From the NCBI GenBank assembly GCA_041655275.1, contig JBBAFU010000004.1:124001-188000 (forward strand): a stretch of DNA of 64,000 nt, in the 5' to 3' direction. A model generated the notes under the pieces. That model did not search any database and was not told the DNA's origin. It saw only the letters and a list, made by a program, of their open reading frames with translations. The translations under genes and the position numbers were made by a program. The stretch comes from JAJYRX01 sp041655275 (GTDB lineage Bacteria; Pseudomonadota; Gammaproteobacteria; Burkholderiales; Burkholderiaceae_B). Below, piece after piece: positions 16,630 to 26,527 of the stretch; the stretch's first letter is position 1, and every line of letters starts with the position of its first letter.

Positions 16630-18396
16630 TCATCTCGTCATCACATAGGTTCCGGGTGCATCGCCAAGCGGTGCATATGCGTCGTGCATGCCCCCCAAGA
16701 CAGGCGGTGTTACCCGCCCTGACGAGCGTTGCGCCAGCCACTGTTGCCAGGCCGGCCACCAAGAGCCCTCGCACAGCGGCTGGTCGGCGCGCCACTGCTG
16801 CGGATCGACATAGCGATCACCAGTGGCGCGGGTGGCGATCTGGAAGCTGCGCCGCGGATGCCCCGGTTCGCTGACCACCCCGGCGTTGTGCCCACCGCTG
16901 GTGAGAACGAAGGTCAGCTCCGCATCACTGAGCAAGTGCATCTTGTACACGGAAGGCCAAGGCGCGACGTGGTCGCGTACCGTTCCGACGATGAACATGG
17001 GCACCTCGATGTCGGCGATCGCTACCGGCTTGCCGCCCACGCGATAGCGCCCTTCGGCCAGATCGTTGCCCAGATACAGGTGCCGCAGATACTCGCTGTG
17101 CATGCGGTACGGCATACGGGTCACGTCGGCGTTCCAGGCCATCAGGTCATTGAGTTCCTGCCGTTCGCCCATCAGGTATTCACGCACCCGGCGCGACCAG
17201 ATCAGGTCACGCGAGTTGAGCATCTGAAACGCCCCGGCCATCTGCTTGCCGTCGAGATAGCCCTTGTCCCACATCCCGGCCTCCAGCCAGGCGAGTTGGC
17301 TCTCGTCGATGAACAGCGCGATTTCGCCCGATTCTCGGAAATCGGTCTCTGACGCCAGCAGCGTCAGGCTGCGCAGCCGCTCATCGCCATCCCGCGCCAT
17401 GGCGGCGGCCGCGATCGTCAACAAGGTGCCGCCCAGGCAGTAGCCGACCGCCTGTACCTTGCGCTCGAGCACGATGGCCGACACTGCATCCAGGGCGTCC
17501 ATGACGCCGAGCCAGCGATAGTCCTCTAGGCCGAGGTCGCGATCGGCCGCCGTCGGGTTCTTCCAGGAAATGATGAACACCGTATGTCCCTGATCGACCA
17601 GGTACTTCACCATGGAGTTGTGCGGTGACAGGTCGAGGATGTAGTACTTCATGATCCACGAGGGCACGATCAGCACCGGCTCGGCATGCACGTCGGGCGT
17701 GGTGGGCGTGTACTGGATCAGCTCGATCAGATGGTTGCGAAACACCACCTTGCCCGGCGTGACCGCCACGTCCTTGCCAACCTCAAAGCCTTCAACCCCG
17801 GCCGGGGTATCGTCCAGCGCGAGACGCCGTGCGTCCTCCAGGAAGTTCATAGCGCCGCGCCACAGGTTGGCGCCACCGCTGGTCCGGATGGCATCCAGCA
17901 CTTCGGGGTTGGTCCAGATGAAGTTCGAGGGCGACCACATGTCCAACCACTGCCGCCCGGCGAAAGTCACCATGTTTTCGTGATGGCGCGACATGCCGCG
18001 CACGCTGGTGGTGGCGTTGTGCCACCACTGCTGGTGCAGCAGGAAGCCCTGATGGATCACGTTGAAGGGCCATTGTTGCCAGGCCGGTGCTGCAAAGCGC
18101 CGATCTTGCTCCAGAGGTTCGATGCAAGCCGGGCAGTCGTGCGCGCCCGCGGCGTGCATGACGTAACGCGCCAGACGTTGCTGCTTTTGCAAGCCCTTTT
18201 CGAGCAGGCTGCGTTGCTTGCCTGGGGAAAGACTCAGGTGCAGCGCCCAGTCATACCAGGCCAGCAAACCCGCCGCCGGCGACAAGCCGCCAGTGCCGCG
18301 TGCACGCCAAGCGTTGGCGAGCGTATCCAGAACATCGGGGCGGCTGTCCTCAATCGAAGCCGGCACGGGCGTGTCATGCATGGCAGCAACATTCAT
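16630..18396 (-). CDS. phaC: Poly(3-hydroxyalkanoate) synthase PhaC
   Basis: Polymerises (R)-3-hydroxyacyl-CoA into PHA granules. The 588-residue length fits class I synthases. The PhaC N-domain (about 100-270) includes WPFNVIHQGFLLHQQWW. The alpha/beta-hydrolase core has the lipase-like box VGYCLGG with nucleophile C320, then D475 (GTVRDHVAPW) and H503 (SGGHNAG), a complete triad. It is the first gene of phaC-phasin-phaB, divergent from tetR. One of two matching 25-bp operator candidates lies 18 bp before its start. PhaCs of this type are found on genomic islands. Confidence 0.95.
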   Translation of the reverse strand: MNVAAMHDTPVPASIEDSRPDVLDTLANAWRARGTGGLSPAAGLLAWYDWALHLSLSPGKQRSLLEKGLQKQQRLARYVMHAAGAHDCPACIEPLEQDRRFAAPAWQQWPFNVIHQGFLLHQQWWHNATTSVRGMSRHHENMVTFAGRQWLDMWSPSNFIWTNPEVLDAIRTSGGANLWRGAMNFLEDARRLALDDTPAGVEGFEVGKDVAVTPGKVVFRNHLIELIQYTPTTPDVHAEPVLIVPSWIMKYYILDLSPHNSMVKYLVDQGHTVFIISWKNPTAADRDLGLEDYRWLGVMDALDAVSAIVLERKVQAVGYCLGGTLLTIAAAAMARDGDERLRSLTLLASETDFRESGEIALFIDESQLAWLEAGMWDKGYLDGKQMAGAFQMLNSRDLIWSRRVREYLMGERQELNDLMAWNADVTRMPYRMHSEYLRHLYLGNDLAEGRYRVGGKPVAIADIEVPMFIVGTVRDHVAPWPSVYKMHLLSDAELTFVLTSGGHNAGVVSEPGHPRRSFQIATRATGDRYVDPQQWRADQPLCEGSWWPAWQQWLAQRSSGRVTPPVLGGMHDAYAPLGDAPGTYVMTR

Positions 18397-18413
18397 CTGT
18401 GACTCCTAATTTT

Positions 18414-18438
18414 GCAAGTGACTTATTACTATCTTAAC
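18414..18438 (-). promoter_or_regulatory. TetR operator candidate, phaC side
   Basis: 25-bp site whose reverse complement differs from the tetR-side copy at only 2 positions. Both contain AGTAATAAGTCACT, which is itself a partial dyad (AGTNA-N4-TNACT) as expected for a TetR dimer. It lies 18 bp upstream of the phaC ATG. Confidence 0.75.
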
Positions 18439-18677
18439 GCTTATAAAGAAAGATGCAACCGCCTCCTGAGCGACGAGTGAATTCCACCTCTTTACAGGAG
18501 AAGTTGCTCCGTCGGCATCCCTGGTACTGATCACCAACCTGTCAACTAGTGACGCTTTTCCTTCTTAAGAATGGCCACCTATGCTTGAGTCAGATCACCG
18601 TTGCATACGGGAACAGATCTGTTCTGGCTAGCCTCGATCAACTGGATATTTGATGTTGCAACATGGTTGTTTTGTAT

Positions 18678-18702
18678 GTTAGGATAGTAATAAGTCACTT
18701 AC
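18678..18702 (+). promoter_or_regulatory. TetR operator candidate, tetR side
   Basis: Second copy of the 25-bp site (23/25 identical to the inverted phaC-side copy), containing AGTAATAAGTCACT. It ends 17 bp before the tetR start codon. Symmetric placement at both genes argues for one repressor controlling both transcripts. Confidence 0.75.
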
Positions 18703-18719
18703 TTTAAGGAGCATGAACA

Positions 18720-19328
18720 GTGAGCGAACGTCCCCAGTACTTGTCTGCTGAAGAGCGACGCGCGGCCACGGTGCAAGCCGTTGTCGATTTGGCAGCAGAG
18801 CAAAACCCGGCCGAGATCACGACTACCGCCATTGCCGATCGCATGGGCTTGACGCAAGGCGCGCTGTTTCGCCACTTCCCCACCAAAGAATCAATTCTGG
18901 AAGCGACGATGTCGTGGGTCGGCGAGCGGTTGCTGATTCGTGTGGACAAGGCGGCCGAAGGTGCTGCGTCACCCGCTGCGGCGCTCGAAGCTATGTTCAT
19001 GACGCACATCGACTTCGTGATCAAGCACCCCGGTGTGCCGCGCATGTTGTTCGGCGAGCTGCAACGCGCTGGCGAGACGCTTCCCAAGCGAATGGTGCAG
19101 ACCTTGATTCGCCAGTACGAGCAGCGCTTGCGCCGCTTGATGGAAGAAGGTAAGGCGCAGGGAGAACTGAACGCACAGCTGGACGTGGACGCCGCCGCCG
19201 TACTGTTCATCGGCACGATCCAGGGACTGGTCATGCAGTCGCTGTTGGCCGGCAAAGTCAGCCGCATTCGGCGCGATGCGCCTGCCGTGTTTGCCATCTA
19301 TCTCCGTGGCATCACGCAAAGATCATGA
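18720..19328 (+). CDS. TetR-family regulator of phaC and efflux operons
   Basis: 202-residue repressor with a TetR HTH (ITTTAIADRMGLTQGALFRHFPTKESILEATMSW) and a helical ligand-binding domain. The start is GTG at 18720, with AAGGAG 8 bp upstream; a nearby ATG is out of frame. The gene heads an operon with a membrane protein and an ABC efflux system (coding overlap of 4 bp with the next gene), so it probably senses a compound exported by that pump. Matching operators suggest it also represses phaC. Confidence 0.9.
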   Translation: MSERPQYLSAEERRAATVQAVVDLAAEQNPAEITTTAIADRMGLTQGALFRHFPTKESILEATMSWVGERLLIRVDKAAEGAASPAAALEAMFMTHIDFVIKHPGVPRMLFGELQRAGETLPKRMVQTLIRQYEQRLRRLMEEGKAQGELNAQLDVDAAAVLFIGTIQGLVMQSLLAGKVSRIRRDAPAVFAIYLRGITQRS

Positions 19329-19750
19329 AGACGAGCACTCACCTGCCACGCAATACGTGGAGCCGGCTGCTCTCCCTGCTGGCCATCGGCTTTGGCCTGC
19401 TCACGCTTCGGGAGGGCGGCGCGGTGCTGTTTGTCGACGGCGCGGCACGCCTGGCCGCCGGCCACTATGTGCCTTTTGTGCTCTGGTTCAATTTTTTGGC
19501 CGGGTTCGCCTACGTCGTTGCGGGCGTTGGCCTGTGGTTGCGCCGGCACTGGGCGGCCTGGCTAGCGGTGGTCATCGCGGTAGCAACCGCACTCGTGTTT
19601 CTGGCTTTCGGCGTGCATGTGGCACTGGGCGGCGCCTGGGAGCAGCGCACGGTGATCGCCATGGCACTGCGCACTTTGGTCTGGGCCGGTATCGCGACGA
19701 TCGCCTGGCGAGGGTCTGCGACGAACGCGCAGGCCATACGCGAGCACTGA
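19325..19750 (+). CDS. Small integral membrane protein, unknown function
   Basis: 141 residues with four predicted hydrophobic helices (SRLLSLLAIGFGLLTL, FVLWFNFLAGFAYVVAGVGLWL, WAAWLAVVIAVATALVFLAF, MALRTLVWAGIATIAW). The ATG overlaps the tetR stop (ATGA), so translation is coupled. No family is recognised. Its place between a TetR gene and an export system suggests an accessory membrane role. Confidence 0.8.
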   Translation: MKTSTHLPRNTWSRLLSLLAIGFGLLTLREGGAVLFVDGAARLAAGHYVPFVLWFNFLAGFAYVVAGVGLWLRRHWAAWLAVVIAVATALVFLAFGVHVALGGAWEQRTVIAMALRTLVWAGIATIAWRGSATNAQAIREH

Positions 19751-19777
19751 GCACTTTTATCTAGCGGACATTCATCC

Positions 19778-20818
19778 ATGACAACTCCAAATCTCCCCGC
19801 CAAAAGAACCCGTTGGGTCGTGATCGCGGTCGTCATACTCGCTCTTGGGGGCGCGCTGGCGTTCTGGCTATCGCGGGATCATGGCAAAGAAGATTCGTTG
19901 CGCCTCTACGGCAACGTCGATATCCGCGAGGTGCAGCTGGCCTTCCGCCAGCCCGGGCGCGTAGCGCAGATGGCGTTCGATGAGGGCGACACCGTCAGCG
20001 CTGGCGCGCGACTGGCTGCGCTCGACGCGCAGCCGTACCGGGATGCGCTGGCCGCTGCGCAGGCCCAGGCGCAGGTCGCACAGGCGGAGCTGGCCAAGCT
20101 GCGCCGCGGCCTGCGCCCGCAGGAAATCACCCAGGCGCGCGAGGCGCTCAGGCAGGCGCAGGCGCTCGCGACCGAAGCCGAGCGCAACTTCCAGCGTCAG
20201 AGCGGCCTGCTGGCGTCGGGCGCCAGCAGCCAGCGCACGGTCGATGCCGCCCGCACGGCACGCGACCAGGCGGTCGCCGGCGTCGAATCGGCCAAGGCGG
20301 CCCTGTCGCAGGCCTCTGAAGGTTTTCGCAAGGAAGACATCGCCGCGGCCGAGGCGCGCCTTGCGGCTGCCCAGGCGTCTGCGGCGCAAGCCACCACGGC
20401 GTTGGCCGACACCGAACTGGTCGCGCCCAGCGACGGCACCATCATCGCGCGCGTGCGTGAGCCCGGCAGCATGGTGGCCAGCCAGAGCACGGTCTACAGC
20501 CTGAGTCTGGACAAACCTGTTTACGTGCGCGCTTACGTGGGCGAGCCGGACTTGGGGCGCATCGCGCCTGGCACCGCAGTGCAGGTCAAGAGCGATTCGT
20601 CGGACAAGGCCTATCGCGGCCAGATTGGCTTCATCTCGCCACGCGCTGAATTCACCCCCAAGACGGTGGAGACGACGGATCTGCGCACCGACCTGGTGTA
20701 CCGTCTGCGCATCGTCATCGACGAAGCCGACAGCGACGCCGCACTGCGCCAGGGCATGCCGGTGACGATCACAGTCGATGCCCAACCCGGCTCTATCGCA
20801 CGCTCCGGGGGGCGCTGA
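19778..20818 (+). CDS. HlyD/YbhG-type membrane fusion protein
   Basis: Periplasmic adaptor that links an inner-membrane ABC exporter to an outer-membrane channel. The 346-residue protein has an N-terminal membrane anchor (WVVIAVVILALGGALAFWL), the lipoyl half RLYGNVDIREVQLAFRQPGRV, a long Ala/Gln-rich coiled-coil hairpin (about 80-215), the second lipoyl half (LVAPSDGTIIARVREPGSMV) and a beta-barrel domain. It ends 1 bp before the ATPase gene. Domain order matches YbhG of the YbhFSR exporter. Confidence 0.92.
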   Translation: MTTPNLPAKRTRWVVIAVVILALGGALAFWLSRDHGKEDSLRLYGNVDIREVQLAFRQPGRVAQMAFDEGDTVSAGARLAALDAQPYRDALAAAQAQAQVAQAELAKLRRGLRPQEITQAREALRQAQALATEAERNFQRQSGLLASGASSQRTVDAARTARDQAVAGVESAKAALSQASEGFRKEDIAAAEARLAAAQASAAQATTALADTELVAPSDGTIIARVREPGSMVASQSTVYSLSLDKPVYVRAYVGEPDLGRIAPGTAVQVKSDSSDKAYRGQIGFISPRAEFTPKTVETTDLRTDLVYRLRIVIDEADSDAALRQGMPVTITVDAQPGSIARSGGR

Positions 20819-20819
20819 G

Positions 20820-22592
20820 ATGTCCGCGAACGCCGCTATCGACGCGCGTAACGACACGGCACTTGAAACCGCCGCCGTCGTCATCGACGGCGTGGACAAG
20901 CATTTCGGCAAGGTGCAGGCCCTGCGGGGTTTGAGTGCGCGCATCCACTATGGGCGGCTGACCGGCCTGGTCGGCCCCGACGGTGCCGGCAAGACGACAC
21001 TGATGCGCATCCTGACCGGCCTGCTGACACCCAATGCCGGCCGCGTCACCCTAGCGGGCTTCGACGTAGTCCGCGACAACGACGCCATCCACGTCGCCAG
21101 CGGCTACATGCCGCAGCGTTTTGGCCTGTACGAAGACCTGTCGGTGATGGAGAACATGCACCTGTACGCGCAGCTGCGCGGCATGGACGCCAACCGCAAT
21201 GCCGATCTGTTTGCCGAGTTGCTCGACTTCACGCGCCTCGCGCCCTTCACCAAGCGCCTGGCCGGCAAACTCTCCGGCGGCATGAAGCAGAAGCTGGGGC
21301 TGGCCTGTGCCCTCATGGCGCGGCCCAAGGTGCTGCTGCTGGACGAGCCCGGCGTGGGCGTCGATCCGGTCAGCCGCCAGGACTTGTGGCGGATGGTGCA
21401 GGCACTGACCGACGAGGGCATGGCCGTGGTCTGGTCTACTGCCTATCTCGACGAGGCCGAGCGCTGCGAAAGCGTGCTGCTGCTGAACCAAGGGCAACTC
21501 TTATTCGATGGCCCGCCGCAGCAACTGACTGCGCAGCTCGAAGGTCGCAGCTTCCGTCTGGAGAACGTCGGGGCCGAGCGCCGGGCGGTGCTGACCGAAG
21601 CGCTCGATCTGCCCAGCGTGAGCGACGGTGTAATCCAGGGTGCCGGCGTGCGCGTGGTGCTGCGCGCGGGCACGAACGCCACCCAGATGCAGGCGCTGGC
21701 CAATCAGGCAGGGGTTGAGCTTGCACCGGTGCCGGCGCGCTTCGAGGACGCTTTTATCGATCTGCTCGGCGGCGGCCCCGGCGGTACGTCCACCTTGGCC
21801 GAACGGCTGGCGCCGATCGAGCTGGGCTCGGACGTCGCCGTGTCGTGCCGTGATCTCACCAAGCGTTTCGGCGAATTCACTGCCACTGACAAGGTCAGCT
21901 TCGAAGTGCAGAAGGGCGAGATTTTCGGCCTGCTCGGCCCCAATGGCGCCGGCAAGTCCACCACCTTCAAGATGTTGTGCGGCCTGTTGAAACCCACTGC
22001 TGGCGAAGCGCATGTGGTGGGCCATGATCTGCGCCGCGCCACCGGCGAGGCCAAGAGCCGCCTGGGCTACATGGCGCAGAAATTTTCGCTCTACGGCCTG
22101 CTGTCGGTGCAGCAGAATCTGGAGTTCTCGGCCGGGGTCTACGGGCTGGAAGGCAGCACCCGGCGCGAACGTATCGCCGAGATGATCGAAACTTTCGATC
22201 TTGGCGGCTGGCTTGCGGCGACGCCGGACTCGCTGCCGCTCGGGCACAAGCAGCGCCTGGCGCTGGCCTGCTCGCTGATGCACCGACCGCCGGTGCTGTT
22301 CCTGGACGAGCCCACCTCGGGCGTGGACCCGATCACCCGGCGCGAGTTCTGGACCCACATCAACGGCCTGGCGCGCAAGGGCGTGACCATCATGGTCACC
22401 ACCCACTTCATGGACGAAGCCGAGTACTGCGACCGGGTGGCCATGCTGTCGCGCGCACGCCTGATCGCACTCGATACGCCGGACGCGCTCAAGCGCATGG
22501 CCATCGGCCCGGAACACCCCGATCCGACCATGGAGGACGCCTTCATTCACCTGGTCGAGTCGGCGGATCGCACGATGGAGGCCGCCACATGA
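20820..22592 (+). CDS. ABC exporter ATPase with two nucleotide-binding domains
   Basis: 590-residue YbhF-like ATPase. NBD1 has Walker A GPDGAGKTT, signature KLSGGMKQKLGLA and Walker B LLLDEPGVGVDP. NBD2 has GPNGAGKST, a degenerate signature LPLGHKQRLALA and LFLDEPTSGVDP, followed by H-loop VTTHFMDEAEYCD. The asymmetric second signature suggests the two ATP sites are not equivalent. It starts 1 bp after the HlyD stop and overlaps the first permease by 4 bp. Confidence 0.93.
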   Translation: MSANAAIDARNDTALETAAVVIDGVDKHFGKVQALRGLSARIHYGRLTGLVGPDGAGKTTLMRILTGLLTPNAGRVTLAGFDVVRDNDAIHVASGYMPQRFGLYEDLSVMENMHLYAQLRGMDANRNADLFAELLDFTRLAPFTKRLAGKLSGGMKQKLGLACALMARPKVLLLDEPGVGVDPVSRQDLWRMVQALTDEGMAVVWSTAYLDEAERCESVLLLNQGQLLFDGPPQQLTAQLEGRSFRLENVGAERRAVLTEALDLPSVSDGVIQGAGVRVVLRAGTNATQMQALANQAGVELAPVPARFEDAFIDLLGGGPGGTSTLAERLAPIELGSDVAVSCRDLTKRFGEFTATDKVSFEVQKGEIFGLLGPNGAGKSTTFKMLCGLLKPTAGEAHVVGHDLRRATGEAKSRLGYMAQKFSLYGLLSVQQNLEFSAGVYGLEGSTRRERIAEMIETFDLGGWLAATPDSLPLGHKQRLALACSLMHRPPVLFLDEPTSGVDPITRREFWTHINGLARKGVTIMVTTHFMDEAEYCDRVAMLSRARLIALDTPDALKRMAIGPEHPDPTMEDAFIHLVESADRTMEAAT

Positions 22593-23761
22593 ACGGCCTG
22601 ACTAAACGCAAGGATGGGGACGGCGGTCCGGTGCAGGCTGACCTGCGCCGCTTCGACCTGCGTCGCCTGCTGGCCCTGGTCACCAAGGAAAGTTACCAGG
22701 CGCTGCGCGATCCCTCGACCCTGCTGATCGCCTTCGTGCTGCCGGTGGTGTTGCTGCTGCTGTTTGCCTATGCGGTATCGCTGGACGCCAAGGACGTGCG
22801 TGTTGGTGTGGTGTTGGAGGCGCCGAGCGCGTCGGCGCAGTCGTTGGCTGCCGCGTTTTCGGGCACGCGCTTCCTGGACGTGCAATTTGCTCACGACCGA
22901 CGCGAAGTGGCCGAGAAGCTGGTGTCCGGTGCGCTGCGCGGCTACGTGGTCATTCCGCAGGACTTCGAGCAGCGCTTGGCGCGGCACGGCAGCGAGCCGC
23001 TGGTGCAGATCGTCACCGACGGCTCTTACCCCAATACCGCCAACTACGTCGAGAACTACGCGCGTGGCGTGGTGCAGAGCTGGCGCGCCGGGCTTGATGT
23101 CGCGGCACCTGCGCAGTCCGTGGTACTGGAGCCGCGCTACTGGTTCAACCCCGAGCTGGAAAGCCGCCGAGCGCTGATTCCGGGGGCAATTGCCATCGTC
23201 ATGACCATCATCGGCACCATGCTTACCGCACTGGTGGTGGCACGCGAGTGGGAGCGCGGCACGATGGAGGCGGTGTTGTCCACACCAGCTTCGGTGGCCG
23301 AAATCCTGATCGGCAAGCTGCTGCCTTACTTCGCGCTCGGCATGCTGTCCACACTAGTCGCGGCAGGGTTGGCGGTATTCGTGTTCGGCGTACCGATGCG
23401 CGGCTCGCTGGCGGCTCTGCTCTTGCTGTCTGCCGTGTTCATGGTGCCAGCACTGGGCCAGGGCCTGCTGATCTCATCGCTGGCGCGCAACCAGTTCCTG
23501 GCGGCGCAAATCGCGCTGTTCACGGGCTTCCTACCGGCTTTCATGTTGTCTGGCTTTCTGTACGAGATCGACGCCATGCCGGCGCCGATCCGTGCCATCA
23601 CCCGGGCGGTTCCGGCGCGTTATTTCGTTGATTCGCTCAAGACGGTGTTCCTGGCCGGCGACATCTGGGCGGTGTTTCTTCCAAACCTGGCAGCAATGGC
23701 GGCGATCGGGGCGCTGTTCTTCGTGATCGCCAAACGCGCCACGCGCAAAAACCTGGAGTGA
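22589..23761 (+). CDS. ABC-2 type exporter permease (first)
   Basis: 390-residue ABC-2 permease, YbhS-like. One N-terminal helix (TLLIAFVLPVVLLLLFAYAVSL) is followed by a large extracytoplasmic domain (about 55-185), then five helices, with the conserved REWERGTMEAVLSTPASVAEILIGKLLPYF cytoplasmic loop. It overlaps the ATPase gene by 4 bp, and the second permease starts 4 bp after it. The two permeases likely form a heterodimer. Confidence 0.92.
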   Translation: MNGLTKRKDGDGGPVQADLRRFDLRRLLALVTKESYQALRDPSTLLIAFVLPVVLLLLFAYAVSLDAKDVRVGVVLEAPSASAQSLAAAFSGTRFLDVQFAHDRREVAEKLVSGALRGYVVIPQDFEQRLARHGSEPLVQIVTDGSYPNTANYVENYARGVVQSWRAGLDVAAPAQSVVLEPRYWFNPELESRRALIPGAIAIVMTIIGTMLTALVVAREWERGTMEAVLSTPASVAEILIGKLLPYFALGMLSTLVAAGLAVFVFGVPMRGSLAALLLLSAVFMVPALGQGLLISSLARNQFLAAQIALFTGFLPAFMLSGFLYEIDAMPAPIRAITRAVPARYFVDSLKTVFLAGDIWAVFLPNLAAMAAIGALFFVIAKRATRKNLE

Positions 23762-23765
23762 GCCG

Positions 23766-24884
23766 ATGTTGGTCTCCGCATTTTCGTTCACCCGCTTGCG
23801 CGCCCAGTTCATCAAGGAAGTGCTCAGCGTGCTGCGCGACCCGCGCAGCCGCATGGTGGTGTTCGTGCCGCCGATCCTGCAGCTGCTGGTGTTTGCCTTT
23901 GCTGCAACACTGGAAGTGCGCAACGTGGATATCGCCGTCTATAACCAGGACGGGGGTCGCTGGTCGCATGAACTGGTGCAGCGCCTGGACAGCGCCAAAT
24001 TCATCACCCATGTGCACCGTGTGGACAGCCAACACAAGCTGCACGACCTGATTGACCGCGGTGAGGTGATCGCGGCGCTGTCCATTCCCGTGGATTTCTC
24101 GCGCACGATTGCTGTCGGCGAGAGCGGTCGCGCGCAGGCGCTGGTCGATGGCAGGCGCAGCAACTCGGGCCAGATCACGGTGTCCTACCTGTCGACCATC
24201 GCCGCCGACGTCGGCGCCGAAGTGGTGCCCGACGCCCAGGCCCCGACGCCCGTGGAGGTGCGTCATTGGTTCAATCCCAACCTGACCTATCGCTGGTTCA
24301 TCGTGCCGGGCCTGACGGGCATCCTGGCGCTGTTCAGCGCGCTGCTCATCACCTCGCTGTCGATCGCGCGCGAACGCGAGCTGGGCACCTTCGACCAGTT
24401 GCTGGTCTCGCCCACCTCGACGCCGGAAATCATCGTTTCCAAATCACTGCCGGCACTGGCCATCGGCACGCTACTGGGCCTGTTCATGATCGGAGCCGGC
24501 GTGTTCCTGTTTGGCATTCCGTTCACCGGTTCGTTCGCATTGCTACTCGCCAGCCTGGTGCTGTTCATCCTGTCGGTGGTCGGCATCGGCCTGATGATTT
24601 CCGCAGTCAGCATGACCCAGCAGCAGGCCATTCTGGGGGCGTTCGCTATTGGCGTGCCGGCGGTGCTGATGTCCGGCTTTGCGACGCCGGTGGAAAACAT
24701 GCCCGTCGTCCTGCAATGGCTGGCGCAGGCCATTCCGCTGACCCATTTCCTGATCATCGTCGAGGGCAGCTTCCTCAAGGCCATGCCGCCCGACGACATC
24801 CTGGCCAGCCTGTGGCCGCTGGCGGTCATCGCACTGGCCACGCTGACCATGGCCACCGTATTCGTCCGAGGACGCCTGCAATGA
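23766..24884 (+). CDS. ABC-2 type exporter permease (second)
   Basis: 372-residue ABC-2 permease, YbhR-like, paralogous to the preceding gene: the same layout with an N-terminal helix, a periplasmic domain and the loop ARERELGTFDQLLVSPTSTPEIIVSKSLPAL before the C-terminal helices. It overlaps the next gene by ATGA at 24881-24884, so the operon continues into the outer-membrane channel. Confidence 0.92.
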   Translation: MLVSAFSFTRLRAQFIKEVLSVLRDPRSRMVVFVPPILQLLVFAFAATLEVRNVDIAVYNQDGGRWSHELVQRLDSAKFITHVHRVDSQHKLHDLIDRGEVIAALSIPVDFSRTIAVGESGRAQALVDGRRSNSGQITVSYLSTIAADVGAEVVPDAQAPTPVEVRHWFNPNLTYRWFIVPGLTGILALFSALLITSLSIARERELGTFDQLLVSPTSTPEIIVSKSLPALAIGTLLGLFMIGAGVFLFGIPFTGSFALLLASLVLFILSVVGIGLMISAVSMTQQQAILGAFAIGVPAVLMSGFATPVENMPVVLQWLAQAIPLTHFLIIVEGSFLKAMPPDDILASLWPLAVIALATLTMATVFVRGRLQ

Positions 24885-26527
24885 AGCCCAAGACTCGTAT
24901 TCCCTTCCATCGTGCAACCGCCACAGGAACGGCCCCTGGGCGCATGCGCCCGCTCGCGCTAGCGCTGTCCTGTGTGCTGCTGACCGCCTGCGCGGCCGTA
25001 GGCCCCGACTACCGCGAACCGCCGCCGGTCGATGTCGGCAGCGGTTGGACCTTGCCGTTGGCCAATGAGTCTCAGTCCGCAGACTTGAGCTATTGGTGGA
25101 CTGCGCTGGACGACCCTATTCTCGATCGACTGATGGCTACAGCGTTGACACAGAACCTGGATCTGCGTCAGGCCGCAGCACGCATCGATGAGGCGCGCGC
25201 CCTGCGCGACCGTGTGGCCGGAGAGGCATCGCCGACCGTTGGTGCCGGCGCGAGCATCAACCGCCGCCGCCAGAGCGAGAACGGCCCCTTGCCCATCGGT
25301 TCCATGCCCGGCGTGGATGCCACGCAAACGATTTATGACGCAGGCTTTGACGCAGCCTGGGAGCTGGATCTGTTTGGCGCCAAACGGCGTGCCTTGGAGG
25401 GCGCCAGTGCTCGTCTGCAGGCGACCGAAGCTGAAGCCCAGGGCATTCGCATGCGCATCGCGGCCGAGGTCGCACGCACCTGGTTCAGCGCCGTCGGCGC
25501 CCGCTACGAGTTGCACGCACAACAGGCCACGCTGGACACATTGCTGCAAACCTTCGAACTGGTGCGCCTGCGGCATGCGCTGGGCGACGCGTCGGCTGCC
25601 GACGTGGAGGCGGCATACGCCCAATGGGCCGCGGTCAACGCACTCTTGCCGGACATCCAGGCGCGCCAGCGTGCCGCAGTGCTCAGCCTGGGTGTGCTGC
25701 TGGGCGCCCCACCGGAGCGGGAGCTGGCCCTGCTGGACGGCCCCCTGACGCCGAGCACGCTGCTGGCGCTGCCGGTGGGCGAGCGCGCCGACATCCTGCG
25801 CCGACGTCCCGACGTGCTGGCGGCGGAACGGCGCCTGGCCGCAAGTTCAGCCGACATCGGCGTGGCCACGGCCGAGCTGTTTCCCAAGCTCTCCATCGGT
25901 GTCGGCGGCGGCTTTCAGGCGCTCAGCACAGGCAAATGGTTCGATGCCTCCAGCTCGCGCTTTTCCATCCTGCCACTGGTGTCCTGGCGGTTGTTCGACG
26001 GCGGCCGCGTGCGTGCCGAGATTCGGGCGCGCGAGGCGGGCCAGCAGCAGGCGGCGCTGGCCTACGAGCAGGCCGTGCTGGCGGCGCTAGGCGACGCCGA
26101 GCGCGCGCTGGGCGACTACCACGGCGGGCTGGACACACTGGAGCGCCGCGGCATGGCGCTGGATGCCGCACGCGCCAGCTACGGCCACGCCAGGGCCCGC
26201 TACGCGGCGGGCGACATCGCGCTGGTCGAACTGCTGGTCTCCCAGCGCAGCCTGCATGAGGCCGAAACCGCAGCCGCACGGGCGCATACCAATGCCGCCG
26301 TGCAATTAGTGGCGCTGTACAAGGCGCTGGGTGGTGGTTGGGACGTATCCACTGCGGCATTCACCACGACCAATCCGCCCCAGCGTGCTGGCACCCTCGC
26401 GCCCCTTGCGAGTCGTGCGGACATGCCCCCCAAAGCCAGCGCCACGATGCGAATCGCAAGCGACGCCACGGCAAAACCATCATCCCTTTCATCAGCAACC
26501 GGCCGTGCCGAAGGAGTCCAGCCATGA
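24881..26527 (+). CDS. NodT-type outer-membrane efflux lipoprotein
   Basis: 548-residue TolC-like channel that completes the tripartite exporter. The signal peptide ends in [16 protein letters not shown], a lipobox typical of the NodT/OprM class. Two OEP repeats follow ([37 protein letters not shown] and [42 protein letters not shown]). An unusual Ser/Thr/Pro-rich tail of about 60 residues follows the last helix. The ATG at 24881 overlaps the permease stop; the alcohol dehydrogenase overlaps its end by 4 bp. Confidence 0.93.
   Translation: MKPKTRIPFHRATATGTAPGRMRPLALALSCVLLTACAAVGPDYREPPPVDVGSGWTLPLANESQSADLSYWWTALDDPILDRLMATALTQNLDLRQAAARIDEARALRDRVAGEASPTVGAGASINRRRQSENGPLPIGSMPGVDATQTIYDAGFDAAWELDLFGAKRRALEGASARLQATEAEAQGIRMRIAAEVARTWFSAVGARYELHAQQATLDTLLQTFELVRLRHALGDASAADVEAAYAQWAAVNALLPDIQARQRAAVLSLGVLLGAPPERELALLDGPLTPSTLLALPVGERADILRRRPDVLAAERRLAASSADIGVATAELFPKLSIGVGGGFQALSTGKWFDASSSRFSILPLVSWRLFDGGRVRAEIRAREAGQQQAALAYEQAVLAALGDAERALGDYHGGLDTLERRGMALDAARASYGHARARYAAGDIALVELLVSQRSLHEAETAAARAHTNAAVQLVALYKALGGGWDVSTAAFTTTNPPQRAGTLAPLASRADMPPKASATMRIASDATAKPSSLSSATGRAEGVQP

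Larger units (their letters stand above)
18397..18719. other. Divergent phaC / tetR control region
   Basis: 323 bp without a gene. It holds two inverted copies of a 25-bp site (18414-18438 and 18678-18702), each next to one of the divergent genes, and a perfect 12-bp palindrome ATGTTGCAACAT (18653-18664) that may bind a further regulator. Confidence 0.7.
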
